Source: Welwitschia mirabilis
Lineage: Eukaryota; Gnetophyta; Gnetopsida; Welwitschiales
Assembly: GCA_051453625.1 (NCBI GenBank)
Contig: JBOZIK010000001.1
Span: 91,708,874 to 91,755,834 of the forward strand
DNA length: 46,961 nucleotides
Direction: 5' to 3'
Part shown: positions 11,527 to 23,223 of the stretch, in pieces
How positions within the stretch are numbered: the first letter of the stretch is position 1
Layout of the letters: each line of letters starts with the position of its first letter
The notes under the pieces: generated by a model
The model's database searches: none
Seen by the model: the letters and a program-made list of their open reading frames with translations, nothing else
Told to the model about the DNA's origin: nothing
Translations under genes and position numbers: made by a program

Positions 11527-12079
11527 AAGCCTTCATATCTAGATTTTTATGACTTGAATGCACCATCACTGGTTTTATTGCTCATTTGATCTTGACAAAA
11601 GCATCCTTATTGTGCTTCTTGGCCATGTTTGAGCGTACAATGTGTTAAAGGCATAGAATGCTTCAAAACTTTCCCAAAACATGACAAAATGACAAGCCAT
11701 CTATTGTTTGATCAAGGGCATCCCTGAATTGTGGTTTAAGATCCGAGTCATCAAATCCTTTGTAAAGCAATAAAGGAATCAAATATGTAATGTTGTTGCA
11801 GGACAACAATCCTTTTTCTATAATAAGATTGAATGAAAAATCCTTTCTTGACAACACTTTTGTCTAAAATGTAAACTTAATAAGATTCTCACTCTGTAGG
11901 AATATGCCAACGGTAGTGCTTGTAAGCTGAGTTGTTTCAAATGAAGAGCAGAATACAGCTTGTGATCCATGCATCTAGGATTGATCTTCTCATTTATAGT
12001 TTTTTGGCAGTCAAAGATTGAATACTGATTTGAGATTTTTGGCTATTATATCATTTGGATTGTGACTACACTTGAGTGT

Positions 12080-12095
12080 CTCTCACTGATACCAA
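12080..12095 (-). promoter_or_regulatory. Primer-binding site of the TRIM-like element
   Basis: The minus strand reads TTTGGTATCAGTGAGAG directly after the LTR end AACA. TGGTATCAG agrees with the initiator tRNA-Met type primer site of plant LTR elements; the remainder diverges. Confidence 0.7.
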
Positions 12096-12096
12096 A

Positions 12097-12349
12097 TGTT
12101 GGGATTCAAAGATCCCAATGGCACAGACAAAGCTTGGAAGGGAAAATCAGCATTAAAGGCAAGTTCAATTTACTTAATAATGTTGTAGGTTTAAATACCC
12201 ATATTACAAACCAATAATACAGGACATAACCATAGGGGAGGAATATTAAGAATTAGGGAAAAAGATGAGGAAGGAAAGTAGAATCCCACAAAAAAAAAAA
12301 AAAAAAAGCATATGGCATGTGAATAGAGACCAAGGGATCTTATATAACA
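12097..12349 (-). repeat. TRIM-like element, 5' LTR (right copy)
   Basis: Begins TGTTGGGATTC, ends 'tatataaca', and is followed by TGAAT (12350-12354). It contains an 18-base A run (12290-12307) that is absent from the left copy. Confidence 0.85.
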
Positions 12350-12354
12350 TGAAT

Positions 12355-13260
12355 GGGAACCTAGGATGGGGGAGTGAATAGGGTTTTCTAAAACTAATCA
12401 TACTTGTAAAATTAATTCCAAGCTAATGAAAACTAAAACTCTAATAGGAAAAATGCAAACAGTGCCAATGATAAATTAGAACATGCATGCCAATTTTATA
12501 CGGGTTTGGTTATGCACACCAGGCTTTGAAGGGGTAGCCCCAAAGCTCCTGCAGTTACCTGGTTCCATTAAGCCTCTTGCAAAAGCAATATGGTTTCAGA
12601 CTCACAAAAAGACCTTACAACATTACAACGAATCCTTCTTAGATTCCATGGCAAAAGAGAGAAATTTTATAGCAAGGAAACAATGTACCTTCAAGCACTT
12701 AGATCCTCCAATACAACTTTTAAGTATAATAACCTTAGCATGGGAAGGAAGAGCATATAAGATGTTCAAGCTGAAAACTTTTTACAATGAAGAATCTTCC
12801 TTTAATAAATAGAAATGGAGAGAGGAAATAGTTGTTGGTAAATGGGAGATGATAGTCATCCATGGGAATGAATTTTGGAACTTGCCATATCAAACTAAAG
12901 TTCAAAAAGGGGTGGTCATGCACTCAAATCCACACCATGCAACTCTAGCCCTAGTCCACTATGTAGAAGCTTGGTTGATTGCCTTTTAATGTGCTCTTTA
13001 AAGATTGTAAACTTCTAGCTAGCCAACTACCTAAGACCCTGGTCAGTCTCCTAGGCTAATCAAACCTCACAAAGGCAAGTCAACCCCCATCCTCTTAGTC
13101 ATGGAACTTGTATAGTCGATTGACCTAGCAAAATCCTAGATGACCTTAACAACATGCAGTTTGTAATTTTAACACCTAAAACACCTACAATCACCCTTGA
13201 AAAGATTTGGCTAGTGTTTTGCATGATATAGGCTCTAACATGACATTGTTTGGACTCTTT
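12355..13260. repeat. LTR-like repeat carrying GTCAAC motifs
   Basis: The first part matches 2990-3340 ('gaatagggttt', 'aacattacaacgaatccttc', 'atcctccaatacaac') and the second part matches 6130-6560, with GTCAACC/GTCGATTGACC words near 13040-13130. It therefore links two otherwise separate repeat fragments into one family, most likely a copia LTR. The TRIM-like element sits at its left end. Confidence 0.5.
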
Positions 13261-16200
13261 CGATTAACTTATGTTAACAGTGTTCTCCTTTTCCAAATAT
13301 GATAGAACCAGTGCCAAGGCAAGAATGATAAACTTAGGTGCCTTGCTTCCCTTGAAATTTTGAGCTAATGAATATTGTTCGATGCATTCAAAACTCATGC
13401 CATCCGATAAGGGATGTTGATCCCTAACATAAGTGTTAGCAAGGTTTGGAGTTTGTCTGCTTTCCCTTTTGTGATAATTAAGTACTTGAAATGTTAGTGC
13501 AAGACAAAAAGAAGGAAAAAACATGTGTAAGAGATGTACTCCATTTAATAGCATAATCACAAACATATTAAGACATAATAACATATTAAGTACAAAAGTG
13601 TTGAGTCATACTTAGAATACAATAGTGCTTAACTAGTGCATAAAGCATAACATGTGGGAAGTACTGCTAGATACAATGGATATCATAGGCTAAAACATAC
13701 TATAGCATAAAAAATAAAATAGGGAGTACAAAGACATGGTAACATGTAGGTAGGTAGGCAATAGGTAAAGCAAGAGAGGACTTAGATCTTCATCTCTTCA
13801 TCATCATCATTGTCACGACCAGAGGTCTTTGTATCCTCTATAGTCTCTGCTTCAAAGCTCAAAGGTTTAGACACATCAATACCATCCCCATAGAGACTCT
13901 CAACAATGCATAGAATATGAGAGTTGATGCAACCCACTAAGTTTTGATGTCTCTCATCACTTTGTCACCAAGATGCGCCATGAGGTTTGTGAGATGCATG
14001 ATATCAAAGGATGAACTTTTTCCTTTACCTTTAGAAAAACTTATGAAAGGAGAACAATCATCAAAAAATTCATTCTTGCAATGGTAGCATTGTGAAGTGG
14101 TTATAGAGTTCCCTTACCCTTCTCTTAAGAGTCCATGAAGCAACGGTGTAGAAGTAACAAAGTTTGAACCTCAACTTTGAAGGCCCCTTTAGAAGGATGT
14201 TTCCTTCCTTGCAACAAATCCTAATATATGTCAAATGTGTAGTCTGTGGAAGCACGTGTGTGAACACTAGGGGTTACGTCCCTTGAAGACTCCTTTGACC
14301 TATTGGTCTTCGAGTTATCCTTGAACTCAATCATTGAGTAAAATGCTAGGACATCTCACCAAAAAGGGTGACTCATTTTGAAAATGTCTTGAAGTCGGCT
14401 GACTTTTTCAAAATGTCTCACACAGGTACCGTTAAAACCATTTTTTGGCATGAAAAAAGCCATTTTTTGCATAGCAGACTAGTGAATAGCGAGAAAAATT
14501 AGAGGAAAAAATCACAATTTTCCCATGAAAAATTCATTTCTGCGAGTAGAGCATTGATTGATTGCACATCTTATAAAATTAATAAGCTTTGCATTTTTTT
14601 TTTAGAAAAACAATTGTTGACATTTTGCTCTGACATATTGCCAGCACAATGGTGACATTTCTCCCTGACACAACTTTTTGAGTCCACAACATTTTAATTT
14701 GTTGACATTTTACTCATTGAACTCAACATCCCTAGAAATCTTTGACCTCTTCAAACCACTAATGTTTTTGTGCGCTAGCCTCAGGATCTTCACATAGAAG
14801 CATTATTTGCTTATAGAATAGATCTTACTGAAAAGGAGTTGTGCACAATAAAATAACACAAATGGTGCTCTTAGAGGAAACGTTTGCACTAACTAATCTA
14901 ACTTACGAAGGGAAGTTTACACGAACTAATCTAGCTCACAAAGGCTATGGATTCTTGGAATGGGTAACTCCTAGATAACCTATACATAACAGTGGGGCGG
15001 AGGTGCTAGTTGGAGGAGCGAAAGATATCCCTTACTTAGGCAACCCCATGGAAGGCTTACTGCATGCACTATAACTTCTTGGCTGGTGTTCAGCTCATCC
15101 TTGAATCCCACATACATCCTCTTTGATGTGTTTAGTAAAAAAGAAGATACACTAACAAGTTAACTCTAAGGCCCACAAAGGGAAAAATAGAGGTGACCAC
15201 CGAAAAATAGAAAAAAAAAGGAAAATAAAAAGAAAAAGAAAAGAAAGAAAGAAAATCAAAGGAGAAAAAATACATGTACATGGGAGTTCTCTGACAAGCC
15301 TATGTGCTTCATCTCTAACTCCTATGCATGTTCAGAATAGATATGTGCCTACTCTCTAGGGTATCAAATCATGGATAAATATGATTAACTAAGGGATGTG
15401 TCATAGGGAAAGTATTAGAAGAAAATACCCTGGTGCAACACTGAACATAGATGCATGATAGATTTATATGAGTTTTATTAATGCCTATTTGTCACCTAGG
15501 TGCTTAAGGAAAGGTAATGTGAACCTATCCAAGCTCATATAGAGAGATTGAAGGAGTGCATATCATTCCTATAACACTAGCATTGCTATACCAACATAGT
15601 AATCAATGGAATAAGTACAATTCTCCTCTCTTATGGAGCATGTACTAGAGAACAAAACTAAGGAAGTAGAGAAAGATGCTTTAACACCTACCATTGCAAT
15701 GGAATTGATAGATATCAAAGTAATGGAAATATTTGTTGTTGTCAGACGAATAACGAAATTATCTAAATTACCATAAGTACATATTCATGGAGTACCTCTA
15801 AAATGTTATGTTAGGAATGGAAGTAAGAGACACTATTGAGTATGGTACTCACCCTCAACTACAGAAGGAAGGACAACATGGAGAAGACCCAATATTCCGA
15901 GCAACAATAAGCAAAGGGGAGAAGGTTTTAAGCGTTGATCACAAAAGGATAAACAATGTGAAGAAGACCTAATGTCTGAAGTAACAATAAGAGGTAGGGA
16001 AGAAGTTATGGATTTAGTAGCGATTGTGGCTACATAGATAAGGTCAACAATACATAGAAGGAAAATGTGTATAGGGGAAGTATTTGAAGCAGTCACTATG
16101 ATAGCATCAGGATAATAAGGAACACTTAAGACTAGGTGGAAGGACTCTTGGGTGCAAAAGTAAAAAAAAAGAATGACAAAGGAGGATGTAATTGGAGTGC

Positions 16201-16880
16201 GAGGAGGATCATTACTTAGGGGCAATTCACTTGGTGGATTATCACCTTCATCAACTTATGGATATCACAATTACTCTCATTCACTTAGTGGATTATTTAC
16301 TAAACCCTAACTTTGGTCGACCAAATTTGTCCAGAAAAAAGTTAAAACTTTTTGCAACCCTGTTCCATTTAATACTTTTCTATAATTTTGTTTAAGATAC
16401 TCATTCGAATATGATATGCTATTTGAAAGCCTCCATATGATGATAAGCTAGTTTTGCTTTTGTATGGGCATTCTATAGTTGTAAGTTTGACTATTTCATG
16501 GGTGTGATGAAATATTAATATGTTCTCAAAGGTTATAGATACTTTGCCCGTTAATGTTCCATTAATAGCCATAATTTTGGGCTTGCATTATGAATATTTA
16601 TAATGGAAATCGATAGTGGAGATCTATAAATGTTGTATGCTCTTATATTTCATTTCTTGATTAAATCTGGTTGTCATTCAATGAACATGTTATTGGTTGT
16701 ATTTTTTGTTTTTTTTGGGACTAATGAATTGACAAACATTATCTCATTATGTGCTTTATTGGAAACACTATCATTGTAACTAGTAGGTTTTTTAATGGCA
16801 TAAAGTCAAGGATCGTATTTACGAGGAATAGTGTACCCCAAATCTTGGTTGCTATTCTTCCTGTGTAATATGTTTGCTAT
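13260..16880. other. Intron sequence, no intact gene
   Basis: Mostly uninterpretable. A/G-rich low-complexity sequence lies at about 15205-15270. An imperfect duplication of about 70 bp occurs at 15861-15930 and 15953-16020 ('caacatggagaagaccca' versus 'caatgtgaagaagaccta'). By position it should include the 3' internal part of the plus-strand copia element whose PPT is at 16888, but no pol motif was readable. Confidence 0.4.
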
Positions 16881-16887
16881 CAATGTC

Positions 16888-16899
16888 AAAGGGGGAGAT
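16888..16899 (+). promoter_or_regulatory. Polypurine tract of a copia element
   Basis: 'aaagggggagat' immediately before the LTR start TGTTGG, in the phrase 'caatgtcaaagggggagatt' that is typical of the 3' end of plant copia elements. It primes plus-strand DNA synthesis. Confidence 0.75.
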
Positions 16900-17939
16900 T
16901 GTTGGAAACCTTGATTGCCACTTGATGTCAAACTAAAATATCTTGTTTAGCCATTGCTTGTGTCCTCAGGAAAAATTATGTGTAGGATAATAAAACATCG
17001 AAACTCTGGCAGATCCATCTTCCTACTGGTTTGGATTCTTCCAGATTGATCAAAAGTGCAACTGAAGGTGTCCATTAGTAGGAAGGGTTGATCAAGCCTA
17101 AGATGGGGTCAACTAGACATGCCCGCCATGAGGACAGGGGTGGGGGAATTAACCAGACCTTTGATGGGGCTGATCGGTCTATGGCATTTGATCAAACTCA
17201 GGTCAACTAGATGAAAACATGGGGTCGACAAGGTTGCTAAACTGAGTTACCTCAGGTCAACTGGATCTTCGAGGGGACAAGTGGTCAAGCAAGCGGACGA
17301 GAAAAAGTTAAATTTTTGAACATTGTTCAACAATCAGTTAGCTGTCATTTGACCATTAGATGTTCCTAAAATAGACAAAATGTTCATCCTAGTAGCATTC
17401 TATAAAAGGAATGGGTCTTAGATGTCTCAGCCACACATGAGACAAGTAGTGTATTATTAATATCTTCTTGTACTTTGAAGTCACTTTGACTAGAATCAGC
17501 ATCAATATTTCTTGTACTTATCATTGTATATTCTGCGTAGTTTAGGCTCATTATTGTTGTACAAAAAGTGAGTAATTAAGTACAATAAAGTGCACTTTTA
17601 TCACTTGTGATTTTGATCAAACTGGCAAGGTTGAGACTTAGCCTTGAAAAGTCCGATTGTAAGATTGCAGCTTGACCTAGAAACTTGAAAGAAGAAAGAT
17701 TAATAAAGATCTGGATCAACAAGAGCTTTGGCTAACCTTTGAAAGTGGAGTAGGGGTTTTTCCCAAACCACTATAAATTGCTTCCATGATTCACTTGTTT
17801 TTTGGTTATTTAGTCTTTGATTATTCAGTTTTAATTTCTGTGTGCAATAATTTTAGTATATCTTTTATTGTTAGTGCAAGATTTTTAAAATTGTATCCTC
17901 CCCCTTGCTTTAGGGTTAAAATCGGTCCTTTCAGAAACA
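16900..17939 (+). repeat. Copia 3' LTR (plus strand)
   Basis: Starts TGTTGGAAACCTTGATTGCC after a PPT and probably ends at 'tttcagaaaca' (17939); the right end is a best guess by the CA rule. A TATA box (tataaaagg, 17401-17408) follows a cluster of GGTCAACT/GATCAA words (about 17080-17290). 'gtggagtaggggtttttccc' near 17743 corresponds to the 'ggtttgggtgttccctactc' part of the opposite-strand LTR at 20057-21054, so the two LTRs belong to related families. Confidence 0.65.
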
Positions 17940-18715
17940 ACTCGACAAGGTGGGATGATTGAAACTTCATGCAACTAAGAAGAGCGGTGGACAAATTAGA
18001 CCTTCAAGTCTCTATGCCTCCCTAACATATGAGGAATCTACTGCAAGGACTCACTATTGTATGAATATCTGATGCAGCCATTAGGATGCATGCATTGTCC
18101 CTTAATGTTAGGAATAAAGCTCTCCATCGTTTCCTGAGAAGGTAAATGCAATTAGGGAGTTTACCAAAACTATCCTAGATTGGGTACCTAGGGAAAACAT
18201 GCATATTGTTGTATGTATCAAATGTCCTCCTCTACCTGTGTCTCATGTTAGGTGATACCTTAAAGAGTCTAGGAAACTCAAACACTTGAGGTGACAGCCC
18301 TAGAAGGGGGTAGTATGGAATTTGGTCGTGAATTTTGGTTTGGCCTTCAAGAACTTTATGAAAATGATCAACTTAAGGTACCTTTTGAACACTGTAGTCT
18401 CTTTAAGTCATGGACATGAATTAAGAATGATTATTTCACCATCTACAGAAGCATCAACACAACTACTACAAAGTTAGATCATTTGATTAGCAAAATAAAG
18501 GTTTTTAACAATGTGAGGAAGTTGTAGAGTAGGGTTGGAAGATGGCTTGGCATGACTAGATCATAGGCCATACGACCCAGGCCATACCATGGTATGATTT
18601 GTGTAGGCTTGCGATAAAGGAACAAAGAAAAACAGATACTTGCTGAAGATACAATACCTGATTTGTCACTTAAGCTTGCTAAAGGTACAATACCTGATTT
18701 GTCACTTCAAATCTT
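17940..18715. other. Unassigned sequence between two copia remnants
   Basis: No recognisable coding sequence. A two-copy tandem repeat of 36 bp lies at about 18641-18712 ('cttgctgaagatacaatacc' / 'cttgctaaaggtacaatacc', each followed by 'tgatttgtcactt'). Confidence 0.45.
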
Positions 18716-18719
18716 ACGT

Positions 18720-19975
18720 CTAGGGATGATGATATCTAAGATACTACCATTTGTGAATTGCTCAGCTATCAACTTGGCATCTACAACTTCAGCATAGAAT
18801 TTCTTCCAATCTAGGTTAGCACTATTAAGTCCATTTTGGAGGTGTTTCAACTTAAGAAGACAAGGAATGGTCATACATTTTCTTATATGCATCTTGCAAA
18901 TCAATTGATTCAAACACATTTTCATTACATACCTCACCACAAAGTGACTTTTGCAATTCATCATTTCTAAGAGCTATAAAGCAAAAGCATACGACAATCA
19001 TTTGTGTCATCTCTACCTTTTTCAACATTTGCATCATCATCATCATCATCATTCCAAGTTACCTCCAAACTTTCTTACCTTTTTGCTGACCCTTGCCCTC
19101 CCTTTTGGTGTTGTCACATCAATAGTGGTATGGCAGAAACCTTTGACGTGTCTTCTCTCTTTTGCTTTGAGAAGGTTTCCTTGATTCATTAGTATTTTTG
19201 CTCATTCGTCTCATCCCAACAAACTTTTTGAAATTTCTTGCTAGTAAGACCATCTTATGATCATCAATTTCTTCATGTGATTCATTTAATCTTCATCCTC
19301 TAGACTTCCTTTCAAAGCTATAGTTCTTTTCTTATATTCTTCATTTCCACATAAATTTCATTTAGAGGCTATCAAGGATCCTTTCAACTAACTTCATGAT
19401 ATCTATATCGTTACTTTCCTCAGAAATAGTGATTTCCAGGTGTGACCTTCTGGGAAGGCCTTCGAGAATCTTCTTTTCTATTTAATCCTCTGGAACAGCT
19501 TCTTTTAATTCCCACGTGCCATTGGCTATGTCATTCGTGTTTTTGCTATAATAAAAAATACTTTGCTTCTCATCCACTTAATATTTTCAAGGATGGTAGG
19601 AAGCATTTGCAGCTTTTGGTTTGTTCACAATAGAAGTAACCTCATGGGGTACTTCTAGTGTATCCCAAACCTCCTTCGTTTTACATTTCAAAATTCAATT
19701 GTATTCCTCTTGGCTAAGAGTACAAATGATTGCATTCATAGCTCTAGCATTCATAGTGGGAAATTTCTTTTCATCTAGTCTTGAGGATGTCTTGTTTTTC
19801 AATCGTGTTGGATCCTTAGAATCCCCTAGAGGAGAGTGACCTGTTTTCACAATTATCGAAACATCATGATCTAGTGATTGGATAAAAATTGCCATTATAT
19901 GTCTCCAACATGAGTAATTGTATCCTTATAGGTATGGAGATCTATTCACCAAAAGGCTGTCACCAGATGGACATG
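18720..19975 (-). pseudogene. Degenerate Ty1/copia gag (minus strand)
   Basis: The minus strand gives MAIFIQSLDHDVSIIVKTGH from 19895, then LDEKKFPTMNARAMNAIICT and LSQEEYN, matching the copia gag core (WxxxMxxFIQSxDYDxWxxVxxG ... NAKAMNAIxCALxxxEFxR). Beyond 19690 it continues in shifted frames with KEVWDTLEV. The left end has the acidic post-gag linker (NVFESIDLQDAYKKMYDHSL, then DWKKFYAEVVDAKLIAEQF). Upstream of 19895 the frame NRSPYL-GYNYSCWRH, with one stop, restores the usual start, so gag began near 19975. A CAT microsatellite (19032-19052) lies within it. Pol is missing on the left. Confidence 0.8.
19032..19052 (+). repeat. (CAT)7 microsatellite
   Basis: Seven perfect CAT units. On the minus strand this encodes a Met run in the degenerate gag linker. 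Confidence 0.9.
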
Positions 19976-20035
19976 ATGATGTAATGACTGTCTAGGAATT
20001 TCCACTAAAACCTAGAGTCGTTAAACTCACAAGGG

Positions 20036-20054
20036 GGAACCTGCTCTGACATCA
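20036..20054 (-). promoter_or_regulatory. Primer-binding site of the minus-strand copia element
   Basis: The minus strand reads TGATGTCAGAGCAGGTTCC, nearly identical to the initiator tRNA-Met complement TGGTATCAGAGCAGGTTCC. It lies two bases from the LTR end and upstream of gag, as expected. Confidence 0.85.
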
Positions 20055-20056
20055 AT

Positions 20057-21054
20057 TGTTATGGGGCTTTTTTGTTGTATCCAAATTCAAATATCAGAAA
20101 TTTGAAATAAATTATTAAGCAAAATTAAATCTTGTGCTTGAAATGAGAAATAGATGCAATGCAAAGACCAAATTCAAGCACACAAACCAATTTTCATAAT
20201 GGTTTGGGTGTTCCCTACTCCCCTTTCATGGGAATGAAAAATCCTCTGACCCTAGTTCACTGTGAAGGCTTCCACTTTCTTGATTTATAATGGTTGGTCA
20301 AGAGACGCCAAGCAACAACAGCAACAAGGTGAACCTTTAAGGCTGAGGTACATCCAAGGATCACAATGGAATGCCGAATGAGTGTGCCTAACACATAGGT
20401 TATAGTGTTAAATCTGAAAGCTCTAAGGAACCTCAGGAGTTTGGTGCAAGAATGCAGTAAAGACAAGCTTGAAGATTATCAGCAAAAGACAATTACCCTT
20501 TTACATGGATATGAGACTCTCTTTTATATCTAACCACTAGGAGATAGCTGTTGCGGAGTATCAATTAAGCTATCTTCAGTTGATTAAGATTTTGGAACTG
20601 AAGGATTGGACATCTAAACTGCAGAGGCTGATTGGAAGTCAATCTTCAGTGTTCTGTTGCCAAATATGTTCCATTGATTGCAATCAAATGCCTTACTAGC
20701 ATCAGATACTGGAAGCTGGAATGAACTTGGTTTACCATCTTGGAAGGTTGATCTACTGACTTCAATAAATGTAGAAACCTGAGTGTCTGTTAATCAACTT
20801 CTTGAGGGCTGGTCTACTGACTTTGCCAAGAGTATAGAAGAGCCAAACAGGAGTTAGTCAAGCTCCTTAGAAGTTCATATGACAACTGTATCAGGTTGAA
20901 AACACCTGAATACAACTCAATGTACCTGCTTCTAGCTCACTCTACACAATCTGCATCCTTTGAAAAGTGACCACTAAAGTGTGTGTAGACTTATCATGAA
21001 ATGTGATCCTAGGTCAAAAGTTAGGCATCATTAAAACTAATCTTGGTGCCAACA
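20057..21054 (-). repeat. Copia 5' LTR (minus strand)
   Basis: On the minus strand it begins TGTTGGCACCAAGATTAG and ends 'ccccataaca' before the PBS, obeying TG...CA. The right flank is GGTGC. No second copy with the same flank was found to the left, so the element is truncated or its 3' end is unrecognisable. GTTGA/TCAAC words cluster at about 20570-20870. Confidence 0.75.
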
Positions 21055-23117
21055 GGTGCTATCTTGTCCCCTTCTTTGCTTTAATCTTCCCAACAATGAT
21101 AATAATAGAGAGTATTTTCTTTTTAAGCAATCTTTGTGTGACCTAAACTTTTGCTACACTCTACTGCAATCTGCATCTGGTTGTATGCCTTAGTGTAATG
21201 CCTTTTTGGAGGAAATCCCGTTTGCAGTGACTGTTGCCAGGAAATCCTCTTCTGCGGAAGCAGGAGGAATATGATGGAGGTTTAAAGAATTTCAAATCAC
21301 TGATGACATTTGTGCAGATGTGTGTACCCACACCTGACCAGCCCAAATAGATAGGAGCCTATAGGCCTGTTTGACAGACTAAGAACACAATCCTGCTTTA
21401 TGTGTTATGTAGAAAATAACTCGTTCCTTAATAATGTAGGAGTAGAATGTAATATCTGGACAAACCAGGAAGACTTAAGTCAGTTAGAACATAATGCCCA
21501 TCGTTAATATTAGCTATGTTTTAGCATAACAACATTAAATGATAACTATTCTTTTGATAAAGGAAGTAATTTTGAAATTAATTGTCTTGGGTTATATATT
21601 TTAAGAAAAGTATATCAAGAAGAGGTGTAAACATTAAGGACACATTGCTTGACCAACACTTAAACATCAAACAGGTTTCCAGCAGAAGAGATAGAAAGAT
21701 ATTTATTTTCTTTCCAGTCTATTAATGCTTTCTGACTTTGGGACCATTCTGTCTTAGATCAGATTCCTTTTAAGCAATATGAAATTCTTTTCTATATGAA
21801 AACCCAAGAACTGTAATGAAAATGATGAAACTTAAATTGTATAAATATGCTTCCCCTGTTTGTGACAAATCAAATCTGCAAAATAGGTTTTGATTGTGTT
21901 TTTGTTGGAAGTGAAGCCAAATCTCTTGATATTATTTATTCCTTTATAGTGTGACTTTATATATATTTTATATAGTCCCNNNNNNNNNNNNNNNNNNNNN
22001 NNNNNNNNNNNNNNNNNNNNNNNNNNNNNNNNNNNNNNNNNNNNNNNNNNNNNNNNNNNNNNNNNNNNNNNNNNNNNNNNNNNNNNNNNNNNNNNNNNNN
22101 NNNNNNNNNNNNNNNNNNNNNNNNNNNNNNNNNNNNNNNNNNNNNNNNNNNNNNNNNNNNNNNNNNNNNNNNNNNNNNNNNNNNNNNNNNNNNNNNNNNN
22201 NNNNNNNNNNNNNNNNNNNNNNNNNNNNNNNNNNNNNNNNNNNNNNNNNNNNNNNNNNNNNNNNNNNNNNNNNNNNNNNNNNNNNNNNNNNNNNNNNNNN
22301 NNNNNNNNNNNNNNNNNNNNNNNNNNNNNNNNNNNNNNNNNNNNNNNNNNNNNNNNNNNTGGGGTTTTCCACGTAAATCTGGTGTGTTGATATTTGCATT
22401 TTGCTTTTGCTCTGCTGCATTTTTCTAACAGTTTTACTGTTGTTATATATTTTACTTATATTTTTTGATGTCTTTAACCTCTCACATCATGGTTTTCCTT
22501 TACATATTCTTTTTTTTTTTTTTTTTTCATGTCAATATTTTTATCCTTCTAACGACATTGTTGATAAAAGCCTCATGCATTCAGAACCTAATTTAAAATT
22601 TTATTACTTTGAGACGTTCGCAACTTATTTCTATGCAATCAAGATTGAATTTGGGAATTATTATTGGCTGTGTGCTGCTTATTACAATATTTATAGTGTG
22701 ACAAGTAAAACGCCAGTTTTTAATACTGTGTTGCTAGATCACAACTACGTATTATCAAAAAGTGATAAATGATAATTTTCTTTACCAGGTCCTTTTCCCT
22801 TCTTATCTTTCTTAGTTTTAATTTTTGAATGTGAATGATCAGGAGCATGATGTGATTTCTCATTCTGTGTTGTTCTGTACAAGATATGTCTCCTGGAAAG
22901 CTATGTATAATTAATGCAAGATAAAATGGATACTGTAAAGTAAAAGAAACATATTAAAAAGTCAAACATTGACAAATATGAATTTCAGTATTAATGTTTC
23001 TCAACTCTAAAGGATCGTAGGCAAATAGTCTGTCAACTAATGTCCTTGATCATGTTACTTCCTTAATGAATTAAACTAAGAATCATTCTAGTTTTCCTAC
23101 CCATCCACATCCTACAG
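21055..23117. other. Distal part of the long intron
   Basis: Mostly featureless AT-rich intron, with a 380-N gap (21980-22359) and an 18-base T run (22510-22527). The last stretch before 23118 has a usable acceptor. Open frames over the gap are artefacts of N. Confidence 0.5.
21980..22359. other. Assembly gap (380 N)
   Basis: Run of N within the long intron. Confidence 0.95.
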
Positions 23118-23223
23118 GAACGGGCTAGAATACGGATGATGATGGAAAAGCAGCAAGGAAAGGACAAATCTTACTGGGATGGATTTTGGAGTGAACAGTT
23201 TAGCAATGAGAATAAGAAAAAAG
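23118..23223 (+). CDS. Coding exon (106 bp), penultimate exon of the host gene
   Basis: The acceptor cctacag precedes it and the donor gtatct follows (AAAAAAG|gtatct). The frame is open throughout: ERARIRMMMEKQQGKDKSYW, then DGFWSEQFSNENKKK, ending in phase 1. The next exon starts in the matching phase at 23732, completing an Asp codon. The peptide is rich in charged residues, with a likely helix followed by an aromatic cluster (YWDGFW). I do not recognise the family. It is far less AT-rich and far less broken than its surroundings, as expected for a conserved exon. Confidence 0.75.

Larger units (their letters stand above)
11065..12349 (-). mobile_element. Complete TRIM-like miniature LTR retrotransposon
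   Basis: About 1.3 kb in all. Two direct LTRs begin TGTTGGGAT(C/T) and end (C/T)A(C/T/A)AACA, and the element is flanked by a perfect TGAAT duplication. A tRNA-Met type primer site sits next to the right-hand LTR on the minus strand, so the element runs on the minus strand. The roughly 705-bp internal part has no gag or pol similarity, so it must have moved using proteins of another element. TRIM elements are typically under about 1.5 kb with short LTRs, which fits. Target duplication continuity: 'gtctgaat' on the left joins 'gggaacctagg' on the right, a join matching the related repeat near 2988-3000, so it landed inside an older LTR-like repeat. Confidence 0.85.
10128..23117 (+). other. Very long intron (about 13 kb) filled with retrotransposons
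   Basis: Runs from the gtaagg donor at 10128 to the cctacag acceptor at 23117. It holds a TRIM-like element, LTR-like repeats, a plus-strand copia 3' end and a minus-strand copia 5' end, plus two sizeable gaps. That it is a single intron is inferred from phase compatibility of the flanking exons; a missed small exon inside it cannot be excluded. Confidence 0.5.

Noticed and set aside
13780-14270. Minus-strand stretch with acidic, retroelement-like character (GDGIDVSKPLSFEAETIEDT)
   Set aside because: It vaguely resembles plant retroelement ORF1 proteins, but there are too many stops and no second motif to support a call.
15833-16225. 130-codon minus-strand open frame
   Set aside because: Hydrophobic, low-complexity translation of a locally duplicated, purine-rich stretch, with no domain or splice context.
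22401-22772. 123-codon plus-strand frame
   Set aside because: Phe/Leu/Tyr-rich translation of T-rich intron sequence with a poly-T run; no homology signal.
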